From the NCBI GenBank assembly GCA_050181915.1, contig JBFXCS010000001.1, positions 62,001 to 126,000 of the forward strand: a stretch of DNA of 64,000 nt, written 5' to 3'. Made by a program: the position numbers and the translations under genes. The notes beneath the pieces are model-generated. The model was not told the DNA's origin. It ran no database searches and worked only from the letters and a program-made list of their open reading frames with translations. Source of the stretch: JBFXCS01 sp050181915 (lineage in GTDB: Bacteria; Actinomycetota; Thermoleophilia; Miltoncostaeales; Miltoncostaeaceae). Shown piece by piece: positions 57,040 through 64,000 of the stretch. Within the stretch, counting starts at the first letter, position 1. The number at the start of each line of letters is the position of its first letter.

Positions 57040-58632
57040 GTGCCTGCCCGTCCTCCCGCTTGCGGTCGAGCGATCGGTACCACCCTTGCCCTCGGCGGCG
57101 CCATCGGCGCGGCGATCGTGCTGGGCGGTGCCGTCCATGCCGAGGCCGCCACCGGCCGCACCGCCTTCTCGGCAGGGTTCGAGCAGGGCCTCGGCTCCTG
57201 GACCAAGGTGGTCGGCGCGCCCCGCGTGCAGAGCGCGGTCGCCTCGAAGGGCCGCAGCGCGATGATGACCCCTCGACGTCGCGGCGTGTCCGCGGTGGGA
57301 CGCGTCTTCGCTCCCGCCACCCGGGTCACCGCCCGCCTCTCGATCCGGGCGAAGGGCGGCTCCCAGACCTTCCTGCGCTTCCCCGCCAACCGGGTGAGCC
57401 TGGTGCTCGACGGCTCGCGGCGCCTCTCGGTGCACAAGGGCGCCAAGCGCTACGGCTCCTTCGCCCTGCGCCCCGCCGACGGCTGGCACACCGTGGCGGT
57501 CGACCTGCAGGCCGGGTCGAACCTGCTCGCGCTGAAGATCGACGGCAGGCTGCGCACCCGGCTGCGCCTGTCCCTGGGCCGCGAGGACCGCATCCAGGTC
57601 GGCGACCTCGACGCCCGGCCCAGCGGCCCGGTCTACTTCGACGGCATCACGGTGGTCGCCAGCGGCCAGCGCACCGGCGGCTCGCCGACCTCCGACCCGC
57701 CGGGCAGCCCCTCGTCGTCGCCCGAGACCCCGGACCCCGCCGTGCCGCCGGGCCGCTTCTTCTCGCCCACCAGCATCTGGAACGCCCCGCTGGCCGCCAA
57801 CGCGGCGCTCGACGACAACTCCGCGGCGATCGTGGCCGACCTCGCGGGCCAGGTGCGCTCCAGCAACACAGGCGTCGGGTGGATCAACACCGACCAGTAC
57901 AGCACCCCGGTGTACACCGTCCCGGCGAGCCAGAAGAAGATCAACGTCAACGTCCAGTCCGGACAGACGGTCGACGCCGTCGAGAGAGCCGCGTTCACCG
58001 GCGTGCCGATTCCGCCGAACGCGCGGCCGTCGAACGGCTCGGATCATCACCTCGTGATCTACCAGCCCTCCTCGAACACGATGTGGGAGTTCTTCGACAT
58101 CCAGGGCTCGGGCGAGAGCTGGACCGCCCACTCCGCGGGCAAGCTCACCAACGTCTCGGCCAGCACCGGCGTGTTGCCGAAGCCCTCGGGCGCCACCGCG
58201 AGCGGCCTCGCCCTCGTGGGCGGCATGATCACCATCCGGGACGCCGCCCAGGGGTCGATCGACCACGCCCTGTCGATCGGCGTTCCCGAGACGCGCCAGC
58301 GGGTCGTCGCCGCCCCCGCCAACCGCACCGACGGCTACATCACGCGCGCGTCCGCGCCGCCCCAGGGCGCCCACTTCCGCCTCGACCCGACCCTCGACGT
58401 CGAATCGCTCGACGCGTCGCCGTTCGCCAAGATGCTGGCCCGCGCGGCCCAGAAGTACGGCATCATCGTGCGCGACACGTCCGGGACGGTCACGTTCTAC
58501 GGCGAGGATCCCTCGCCCACCGGCTCGGACCCCTGGCCCGGCTACTTCGGCGGGGAGCCCACCGCCGGCCTGCGCGGGTTCCCGTGGGAGCGGCTGCAGC
58601 TGCTCAAGATGAGCCTGAGCAACTCGTGGTGA
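57040..58632 (+). CDS. Large secreted protein, LamG-like plus unassigned C-terminal domain
   Basis: 530 residues. Signal peptide to about residue 36 (TLALGGAIGAAIVLGGAVHAEA). Residues about 40-205 form a beta-sandwich-like region (AFSAGFEQGLGSWTKVVGAPRV ... VYFDGITVVASGQ) like carbohydrate-binding domains. A Ser/Pro linker leads to a domain (FFSPTSIWNAPLAANAALDDNSAAIVADL ... SDHHLVIYQPSSNTMWEFFDIQ ... HFRLDPTLDVESL ... MLARAAQKYGIIVRDTSGTVTFYGEDP) that I recall from other unassigned secreted actinobacterial proteins. May act on surface polysaccharide; inference from the locus that follows. Confidence 0.78.
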   Translation: MPARPPACGRAIGTTLALGGAIGAAIVLGGAVHAEAATGRTAFSAGFEQGLGSWTKVVGAPRVQSAVASKGRSAMMTPRRRGVSAVGRVFAPATRVTARLSIRAKGGSQTFLRFPANRVSLVLDGSRRLSVHKGAKRYGSFALRPADGWHTVAVDLQAGSNLLALKIDGRLRTRLRLSLGREDRIQVGDLDARPSGPVYFDGITVVASGQRTGGSPTSDPPGSPSSSPETPDPAVPPGRFFSPTSIWNAPLAANAALDDNSAAIVADLAGQVRSSNTGVGWINTDQYSTPVYTVPASQKKINVNVQSGQTVDAVERAAFTGVPIPPNARPSNGSDHHLVIYQPSSNTMWEFFDIQGSGESWTAHSAGKLTNVSASTGVLPKPSGATASGLALVGGMITIRDAAQGSIDHALSIGVPETRQRVVAAPANRTDGYITRASAPPQGAHFRLDPTLDVESLDASPFAKMLARAAQKYGIIVRDTSGTVTFYGEDPSPTGSDPWPGYFGGEPTAGLRGFPWERLQLLKMSLSNSW

Positions 58633-58652
58633 CGGGGGCCTGACTCCGCGGG

Positions 58653-58675
58653 CCGGGCGGCGTCGCGCCGCCCGG
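58653..58675. terminator. Bidirectional hairpin between convergent genes
   Basis: CCGGGCGGCG, loop TCG, CGCCGCCCGG: a 10-bp perfect stem with a tight loop between two convergent stops. Confidence 0.65.
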
Positions 58676-58677
58676 GA

Positions 58678-60171
58678 TCAGTAGGCGCCCCGGCGGGCGA
58701 GGACGACGCGGGCCGTGCGGGCGAGGATCTTGATGTCCCACCACAGCGACCAGTTCGTCACGTAGAGGTAGTCGAGCCGCTTCATCTCCTCGTAGGAGAG
58801 GTCGTTGCGGCCCATCGCCTGCCACAGCCCGGTGATGCCCGGGGTCATGTCGAGGCGGCGGCTGGCCCAGCCGGTGATCTGGTCGGCCTCGGTGAGGACG
58901 AAGGGACGGGGGCCCACCAGGCTCATGTCGCCGCGCACCACGTTCCAGAGCTGCGGCAGCTCGTCGAGGCTGGTGCGGCGCAGGAAGCGGCCGACCGACG
59001 TCACCCGCGGGTCGTTCTCCTTCATCTTGAAGAGCGGGCCATCGACGTCGTTGAACTGCTCGAGGTCCTTCTTGCGGCTCTCGGCGTCCTGGTACATCGT
59101 CCGGAACTTGGCGATGTAGAAGGTGCCGCCGTTACGGCCGCGCCGGGCCTGGCGGAAGATGGCGGGGCCCGCGCTGTTGAGGCGCACGGCCGCGGTGACC
59201 GCCGCCAGCACGGGGGAGAGGAAGACGAGCATCGTGCCGGCGATCGCCACGTCGAAGACCCGCTTGGTGAACCGCGCGCCGCGGCCCATGCGGACCGGCG
59301 GCAGCGTGATCATCGGGATCTCCTCGAAGTCGTCGACCGTCGCGCGGGCGGGGAAGACCTCGAAGTAGCGGGGGACGATGGAGATCTGGACGGCGGGGTT
59401 GCGGATGCTGCGGGTCATGGCGAGGGCCTGCTCCACGGGCGCCCGGGAGAAGGCCATGAAGACGCGGTCGATCCGCTCGCGCTCCACCACCTCGGCCAGG
59501 TCGAGGCAGCCGCCGAGGCGCGGCAGCGTGCCGCCGGCCTCGACGTCGTCGTCGAGGAAGCCGATCGGCTCGAGGCAGTACTCGCGGTGCGCGCGCATCT
59601 TCTGCTCGAGCAGCGTGACGACCTCGCCGCTGCCGACGAAGAGGGTGCGCTGAGGCCGCCGCAGGGACGGCGCGAGGGTGCGGAGGGAGAGGCGGGACGC
59701 GGTGACGAGCAGCAGGGCGAGGGCGGCGAAGATCGCCTGCCCGGCCGGGCTGAGCACCTCGAAGCCGGCGGCGCCGTTGACGACCCCCTGGAGCATGAAC
59801 AGGGTCGCCAGCCCGATCGCCAGCGGCCGGATGATGTCGCGGAAGGTGGCCTCGGCGCTGGCGCCGGAGATGCGCACCTCGGTGCGGCGGTAGTGCCCGT
59901 GGCCGGCGCACACCGCGAGCCAGAACAGGCCGAGCAGGGCGGCCCACATGACCACGCCCGCGTCGCCCAGGCCGGTGGCGTTGCTCACCGGGAGGGTGGT
60001 GACGATGGCGACCGCCTCCGCCGCGGTGAACGCGACGAGGTCGCCGAGCAGGCCGGCGAAGCGGCCGTGCAGAATGCCGCGCTCGGGGCGCGTGCTGGTG
60101 GCGACGGCGGCGGCCGGCGGGGCCGGTGCGCCGCTCTCCACCTGGAGGGCTCCCTGCTCGCTGTCGATCAT
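58678..60171 (-). CDS. Polyprenyl glycosylphosphotransferase (initiating sugar transferase)
   Basis: 497 residues from ATG 60171. Four or five N-terminal membrane helices (about 45-160), a Rossmann-like CoA-binding-type domain (TLFVGSGEVVTLLEQK), a further helix at KRVFDVAIAGTMLVFLSPVLAAVTAAV and the bacterial sugar transferase domain (ARRGRNGGTFYIAKFRTM, SLDELPQLWNVVRGDMSLVGPRPF, PGITGLWQAMGRNDLSYEE). It loads the first sugar phosphate onto undecaprenyl phosphate for an exopolysaccharide. Divergent from the flippase gene; together they open a surface-polysaccharide locus. Confidence 0.93.
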   Translation of the reverse strand: MIDSEQGALQVESGAPAPPAAAVATSTRPERGILHGRFAGLLGDLVAFTAAEAVAIVTTLPVSNATGLGDAGVVMWAALLGLFWLAVCAGHGHYRRTEVRISGASAEATFRDIIRPLAIGLATLFMLQGVVNGAAGFEVLSPAGQAIFAALALLLVTASRLSLRTLAPSLRRPQRTLFVGSGEVVTLLEQKMRAHREYCLEPIGFLDDDVEAGGTLPRLGGCLDLAEVVERERIDRVFMAFSRAPVEQALAMTRSIRNPAVQISIVPRYFEVFPARATVDDFEEIPMITLPPVRMGRGARFTKRVFDVAIAGTMLVFLSPVLAAVTAAVRLNSAGPAIFRQARRGRNGGTFYIAKFRTMYQDAESRKKDLEQFNDVDGPLFKMKENDPRVTSVGRFLRRTSLDELPQLWNVVRGDMSLVGPRPFVLTEADQITGWASRRLDMTPGITGLWQAMGRNDLSYEEMKRLDYLYVTNWSLWWDIKILARTARVVLARRGAY

Positions 60172-60440
60172 GCGGCTGAATCTAGGCCGCGACCCCCGGG
60201 CGCGCGATGGCCGTTCGGGTGGTTGGGGGTGGGGCGGCGCTACCCGAAAGGGGGTGGTGAGGGTCGCCGGAGGGCCCCGGCGGGGGTCCTCCGCCGGACC
60301 CCCCGAGCGGCGCCGCGCGACCCCCCCGCGCGGGGGGAGCAGCCGGCGGGCACCGCTCGTAGCATTCCCGGCGAGGTTCTGACCGGGGTGGACACGGATC
60401 GTCCCCGTCGGGCCTGCAGTGGAGACACCAAAGGACATTG

Positions 60441-63395
60441 ATGCCCGAGGCCATACCGGTGCGGGGAGCCGCCGCTCGGGGTGAGGGGGAGACGCGCGCG
60501 CGCGTGGCCTCTGCCGCGGTCGCGCTGCTGTGCGGCCTCACCACGATCATCGTGCTCGCGCGCGTGCTCACGCCGCGCGAGCTGGGCCTGGGGTCCATCG
60601 CCCTCGTCGCCCTCGCGAGCCCGGGCCTGACCCGCTGGACGTGGATCCGGGCGAGCGTCGTCTTCGCCTCGCGCCACCCCACCCGGATGGTCCACGCCGC
60701 GGCGCTGTGCGCCCTGGGGTCTGGGGTCGCGGCGGCGGCGCTGTGCCTGGCCGCCGCCCCCGTGGCCCGCGACCAGATCGGCGACGGGGCGCTGCCGCTT
60801 GTCGCCGCGCTGGGCCCGGTGATCATCGTGCGCATGCTCGGTGTGGTGCCGACGGCCGTGCTGGAGCGACGCGGGCAGCGGACCGACCTGGCGATCATCC
60901 GCGCCGGCGCGGCGGTGGCGATGGCCGTCGCCGCCTGCGCCCTGGCGTGGGCGGGCGCCGGCGAGTGGTCGGTCTTCGGCGGGGTGGCGGCCCTCGTGGG
61001 ATGGCAGAGCGTCGCGACGGCCCTGCGCAGCCCCGTGCGGCCGGTGCCCTGGAGGGTGCTGGGCTGGGACGTGCGCTCGGTGCTGCGGCGCGGGCGGCGC
61101 CGCGCCCTGGGCGGCGCCGCCGCCCTCGCCGGCCTGGCGGTGGACCTCGTCGTGGTGCTGCGGGCCTTCGGGCTCGCCGCGCTGGGCACCTACGTCGTGG
61201 CCCTCACGGCCGCTCGCGCGGGCATCGCCGACCCGCTCGGTGTCGTGCGGCGCCGCGTCGCCGACCCGCGCACCGAGTTCCTGCGCTCCCTCGACCGCGT
61301 CTGCATGGTGGCCCTGCCCGCCGCCGCCGTCGTGGCCGTGCTGGCGGGCGACGCCTGGGAGGCGGCCTTCGGCGGCCCGGCGCCCACCGCCTCGGCTCTG
61401 CTCGCCATCTTCGCCCTCCAGGGCATGGCCGCCGCCCCCGCCGCCGTCGCCGCCCGCACCATGCACCGGCCCGGCCGACGCGGCCCGCTCGACGGCCTGG
61501 CGCTGTTCCAGCTCGCCGTCCTGGCCGGGCTCGTCGCGCTGCTCTACCCGCTGGGCATCGAGGGGGTGGCCGCCGGGCGGGCCGTCACGACCGCCATCGC
61601 TGCGGTCGCCGTGCTGGTGCTGGCGGCGCGCGCGCTCGAGATGCGCCACCGCGACTGGGTGGGCGTGCTGCTGCGGCGGCTGGCCTGCGCCGGCGTCGTG
61701 GCCGGTGTTGTCGCCGCGACGCGCTGGGCCGTCGAGGGCTGGACGGACCCCGCCACCGTCCCGGTGGTGCTGCTGCTCGCCGCCGAGGCCGCCCTCCTGG
61801 TGGCGGCCATCCACGGGCTGGCCGCGCGGGGAGGGATGCGACGCCCGCTGGTCGCGTCGCGCCGCGCGGCACCGGCCGAGCGATCGAGCTTCCGCCAGGG
61901 CCTGGCCGTCTCGGCCGCCGGCTTCGCCGCCCTCGGTGTGTTCTCGGTGCTCAGCAGCATCGTCATCGCCCGCATCTACGGCATCCAGGTGGTGGGCGAG
62001 GCCGCCCTCGTGATGGCGCCCACCCTCGTGATGATCGCCCTGTCGAGCGTCGGCGAGCAGGCCGGGCTGGTGCGCAAGCTGGCCGTGCTGCGGCCGCGCG
62101 AGCCGGCCGTGACCGGTCTCTGGATCGTGACCGCCGCCTTCTCGTTCGTCCTCACGACGGCCATCCTGATCCCGGTGACGGCGATCTCGTGGGTCGTGTT
62201 CCACCACGCCTTCGACCGCCCCGACCTGTTCGCGCCGGCGGTGGTGCAGCTGGTCGGCTACCTGTTCATCACCAACACCTGCTGGAACATCGACATGCTC
62301 CTGTCGTCGTTCCGGGCGGCGGGGTCGCTCTTCTGGGTGCGCACCAGCCAGGCGGTGGCGTACCTCGCCTTCGCCATCGTGCTGGGGGTCAACCACCCCA
62401 CCGTGTGGGGCCTCGTCGTCGCCACCCTCGCCGGCTGGGGCGTGAGCCTGCTGCACCGCCTGCCGCACGCGGCCGCCTACATGACCTTCCGGGTGCGCGG
62501 GGAGGATCTGCGCCTGGGGCGCAGGGAGCTGCCCGACATCATCCGCTTCGGCATCCGCACCGCCCCGGGCGCCTTCTTCACCGGGGTGGGGCAGCAGATC
62601 GGCACCTGGACCCTCGGCGCCGTCTCGACCATCTCCGCCGTCGGCGCCTTCGACCGCGCCAACACGCTCACCGACCGCTTCCGCGAGCTCGGCTACCGCA
62701 TCGTGGAGATGCTCTACCCGACCATGGTGGAGCGCCGCGCCGAGGGCGACGACGAGGGCGTCACCCGCTCGTTCGTCGATTCGCTGCGCTACACGCTGGT
62801 GTTCATGCTCCTCGTCGGCGCGGTGGGCGGCGGTGCCTCCACCGGCGTGATGGACCTGTTCGGCGACGGCTTCACCGAGGGCGCCACGGCCCTCACCCTG
62901 CTGCTGTTCGCCACCGGCCTCGCCATCGTGAGCATGGTTCAGGGCGCCGCGATCATGTCCCTCGACCGGCCGATGCTGACCACCTGGCTGGCGGCCGCCC
63001 GCCTGGCCGTGATCGTGCCGATGGTGTTCGTGCTCGCGCCGTCGTTCGGGCCCGGCGGCGCCGCGGCCGCGGTGCTCGCCGGCCAGATCGTCGCCGCCGT
63101 CGCGGCCCAGGTGTGGCTGGTGCGCCACCTGCCCTCGAAGGTGTCGCGGCTGTGGACGGTGCGCGAGATGGTGGCCCTGGCCGCCGCCACGGTCGCCGGA
63201 TTCGTCGCGAGCCGCTTCGCCGACACCGAGCTGGGCGGGCTGGCCGGCCTGGTGGCCGGGCTCGCCTTCGGCACGGCCGCCTACTTCGTGGCCCTCGTCG
63301 TGACCGGCGGCGTCAACGAGCGCGACCGCTCGCGGCTGGCCTCCGTCACCCGCCGCATCCGGGAGCGTGGTGCTCCGGCCGCCGACCCCTCGTAG
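60441..63395 (+). CDS. Double-length polysaccharide flippase (two Wzx-like halves)
   Basis: 984 residues, about twice the usual size. Residues ~15-470 form one set of about 12 membrane helices (AAVALLCGLTTIIVLARVLTPRELGLGSIALVALASPG opening), and residues ~490-965 a second full set (AVSAAGFAALGVFSVLSSIVIARIYGIQVVGEAALVMAP; FGIRTAPGAFFTGVGQQIGTWTLGAVSTISAVGAFDRANTLTDRF). Both openings resemble MOP/Wzx lipid-linked oligosaccharide flippases. One polypeptide therefore holds two transporter units. ATG 60441; TTG 60438 is less likely. Next gene starts 23 nt later. Confidence 0.85.
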   Translation: MPEAIPVRGAAARGEGETRARVASAAVALLCGLTTIIVLARVLTPRELGLGSIALVALASPGLTRWTWIRASVVFASRHPTRMVHAAALCALGSGVAAAALCLAAAPVARDQIGDGALPLVAALGPVIIVRMLGVVPTAVLERRGQRTDLAIIRAGAAVAMAVAACALAWAGAGEWSVFGGVAALVGWQSVATALRSPVRPVPWRVLGWDVRSVLRRGRRRALGGAAALAGLAVDLVVVLRAFGLAALGTYVVALTAARAGIADPLGVVRRRVADPRTEFLRSLDRVCMVALPAAAVVAVLAGDAWEAAFGGPAPTASALLAIFALQGMAAAPAAVAARTMHRPGRRGPLDGLALFQLAVLAGLVALLYPLGIEGVAAGRAVTTAIAAVAVLVLAARALEMRHRDWVGVLLRRLACAGVVAGVVAATRWAVEGWTDPATVPVVLLLAAEAALLVAAIHGLAARGGMRRPLVASRRAAPAERSSFRQGLAVSAAGFAALGVFSVLSSIVIARIYGIQVVGEAALVMAPTLVMIALSSVGEQAGLVRKLAVLRPREPAVTGLWIVTAAFSFVLTTAILIPVTAISWVVFHHAFDRPDLFAPAVVQLVGYLFITNTCWNIDMLLSSFRAAGSLFWVRTSQAVAYLAFAIVLGVNHPTVWGLVVATLAGWGVSLLHRLPHAAAYMTFRVRGEDLRLGRRELPDIIRFGIRTAPGAFFTGVGQQIGTWTLGAVSTISAVGAFDRANTLTDRFRELGYRIVEMLYPTMVERRAEGDDEGVTRSFVDSLRYTLVFMLLVGAVGGGASTGVMDLFGDGFTEGATALTLLLFATGLAIVSMVQGAAIMSLDRPMLTTWLAAARLAVIVPMVFVLAPSFGPGGAAAAVLAGQIVAAVAAQVWLVRHLPSKVSRLWTVREMVALAAATVAGFVASRFADTELGGLAGLVAGLAFGTAAYFVALVVTGGVNERDRSRLASVTRRIRERGAPAADPS

Positions 63396-63406
63396 CTCCT
63401 GCTCCA

Positions 63407-63412
63407 TAGAAT
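63407..63412 (+). promoter_or_regulatory. -10 hexamer TAGAAT of a leaderless promoter
   Basis: TAGAAT, six nt, ATG 63419. Confidence 0.55.
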
Positions 63413-63418
63413 GGCGCT

Positions 63419-64000
63419 ATGAATAATGAACCGCTAGTGAGCGTGATGACTCCGGTGTACAACGGGGCCGACACCCTCGATGCGTGCGTCGACAGCGTCC
63501 TCTCCCAGACCTACGCCAACTGGGAGATGTGCATCTACGACAACGGCTCGACCGACCTCACCCCCGAGGTGGCGCGCCGCGCCGCCGAGCGCGACCGGCG
63601 GATCCGGGTGATCCGCCAGGAGGAGACGCTCGACCCGATCACCAACTGGAACCGGGCGCTCACCCACATGGACCCGCGCAGCGCCTACTGCAAGGTGGTC
63701 CACGCCGACGACGAGATCTTCCCCGAGTGCCTGCGGCTGATGGTGGACGTGGGCGAGCGCTACCCCGACGTCTCGGTGGTGAGCTCGTACCGCCTCGACG
63801 GCGACGCGGTGAATCCCTCGGGCGTGGCGAAGGGGGTGGAGGTGCTGTCCGGCCGCGAGGTGGTGCGCATGGTGCTGCTGGGCGGGCCCGACCTGCTGGG
63901 CGCCCCGACGTCGGTGCTGCTGCGCAGCGACGACATCCGCGCGCGGCCCACCTTCTACCCGCTCTCGCACTTCCCGGCGGAGGACAAGGAGGCGTGCATC
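63419..64000 (+). CDS. Family 2 glycosyltransferase, N-terminal part (runs off window)
   Basis: 194 codons in the window. PLVSVMTPVYNGADTLDACVDSVLSQTYANWEMCIYDNGSTDLTPEVARR is the GT2 (GT-A) nucleotide-binding start, with Asp of DNGS, and KVVHADDEIFPECL carries the metal-binding DxD equivalent. It transfers a sugar from an NDP-sugar in the cytoplasm, here probably for the polysaccharide exported by the flippase upstream. Start ATG 63419 follows a TAGAAT hexamer, so it can be transcribed separately. Confidence 0.92.
   Translation, partial: MNNEPLVSVMTPVYNGADTLDACVDSVLSQTYANWEMCIYDNGSTDLTPEVARRAAERDRRIRVIRQEETLDPITNWNRALTHMDPRSAYCKVVHADDEIFPECLRLMVDVGERYPDVSVVSSYRLDGDAVNPSGVAKGVEVLSGREVVRMVLLGGPDLLGAPTSVLLRSDDIRARPTFYPLSHFPAEDKEACI

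Overview
The window reads as chromosomal DNA of a very high-GC actinobacterium. Gene content (WhiG/FliA-type sigma factor, fused alpha/gamma 2-oxoacid:acceptor oxidoreductase, several small cupredoxins, LppX-like lipoprotein, actinobacterial-type SOS box) and many genes whose start codon sits 6-8 nt behind a TANNNT hexamer fit Actinomycetota. Thermoleophilia is my best guess at class, by inference only. Genes are dense, often joined by ATGA/GTGA overlaps.

Layout. 1-2.8 kb: ferredoxin start, Mrp, two small enzymes and a zinc-motif protein. 2.8-4.45 kb: a gene-poor accessory patch with one coiled-coil/winged-helix-like protein, several inverted repeats and an HNH remnant. 4.45-11.7 kb: lipoprotein, MBL hydrolase, a sigma factor overlapping an ADP-ribosylhydrolase/phosphatase fusion, EF-G-like GTPase, Nif3. 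11.77 kb: tRNA-Gly. 12.5-18.3 kb: surface-type protein, then a regulator, ferritin-like protein and modABC. 18.3-22.0 kb: a 3.6-kb island bounded by tRNA-Cys and a 39-bp copy of its 3' end, carrying a TetR regulator whose palindrome lies before both an alcohol dehydrogenase and a nitroreductase. 22-33.9 kb: methyltransferase and metF behind a cobalamin riboswitch, DoxX-like protein, LLM oxidoreductase, aminotransferase, PPK2, two MFS transporters, a HipA-like/DUF3037 pair. 34.3-38.4 kb: korAB and two cupredoxins. 38.5-42.1 kb: two tandem histidine kinases (one degenerate) divergent from a response regulator with an N-terminal cyclase-like domain. 42.1-43.8 kb: purEK. 43.9-47 kb: cupredoxin-DUF1800-DUF1501 operon, tRNA-Val. 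47.1-53.5 kb: accessory region with DUF4041/T5orf172 protein, small proteins and two decayed genes (TcmP; an HGG-type protein). 53.6-64 kb: ArsR/SRPBCC pair, dinB with SOS box, HhH protein, secreted protein, and the start of a polysaccharide locus (initiating sugar transferase, double-length flippase, GT2).

The most unusual structure is a set of three 168-bp elements (13852, 26974, 34011). They share core motifs at the same offsets and a central 6-nt-loop hairpin, but one copy has entirely different, still paired, stem sequences. This looks like compensatory change in a folded element. A second palindromic repeat family occurs at 13145 and 27921. No CRISPR array, rRNA, integrase or transposase gene was seen.
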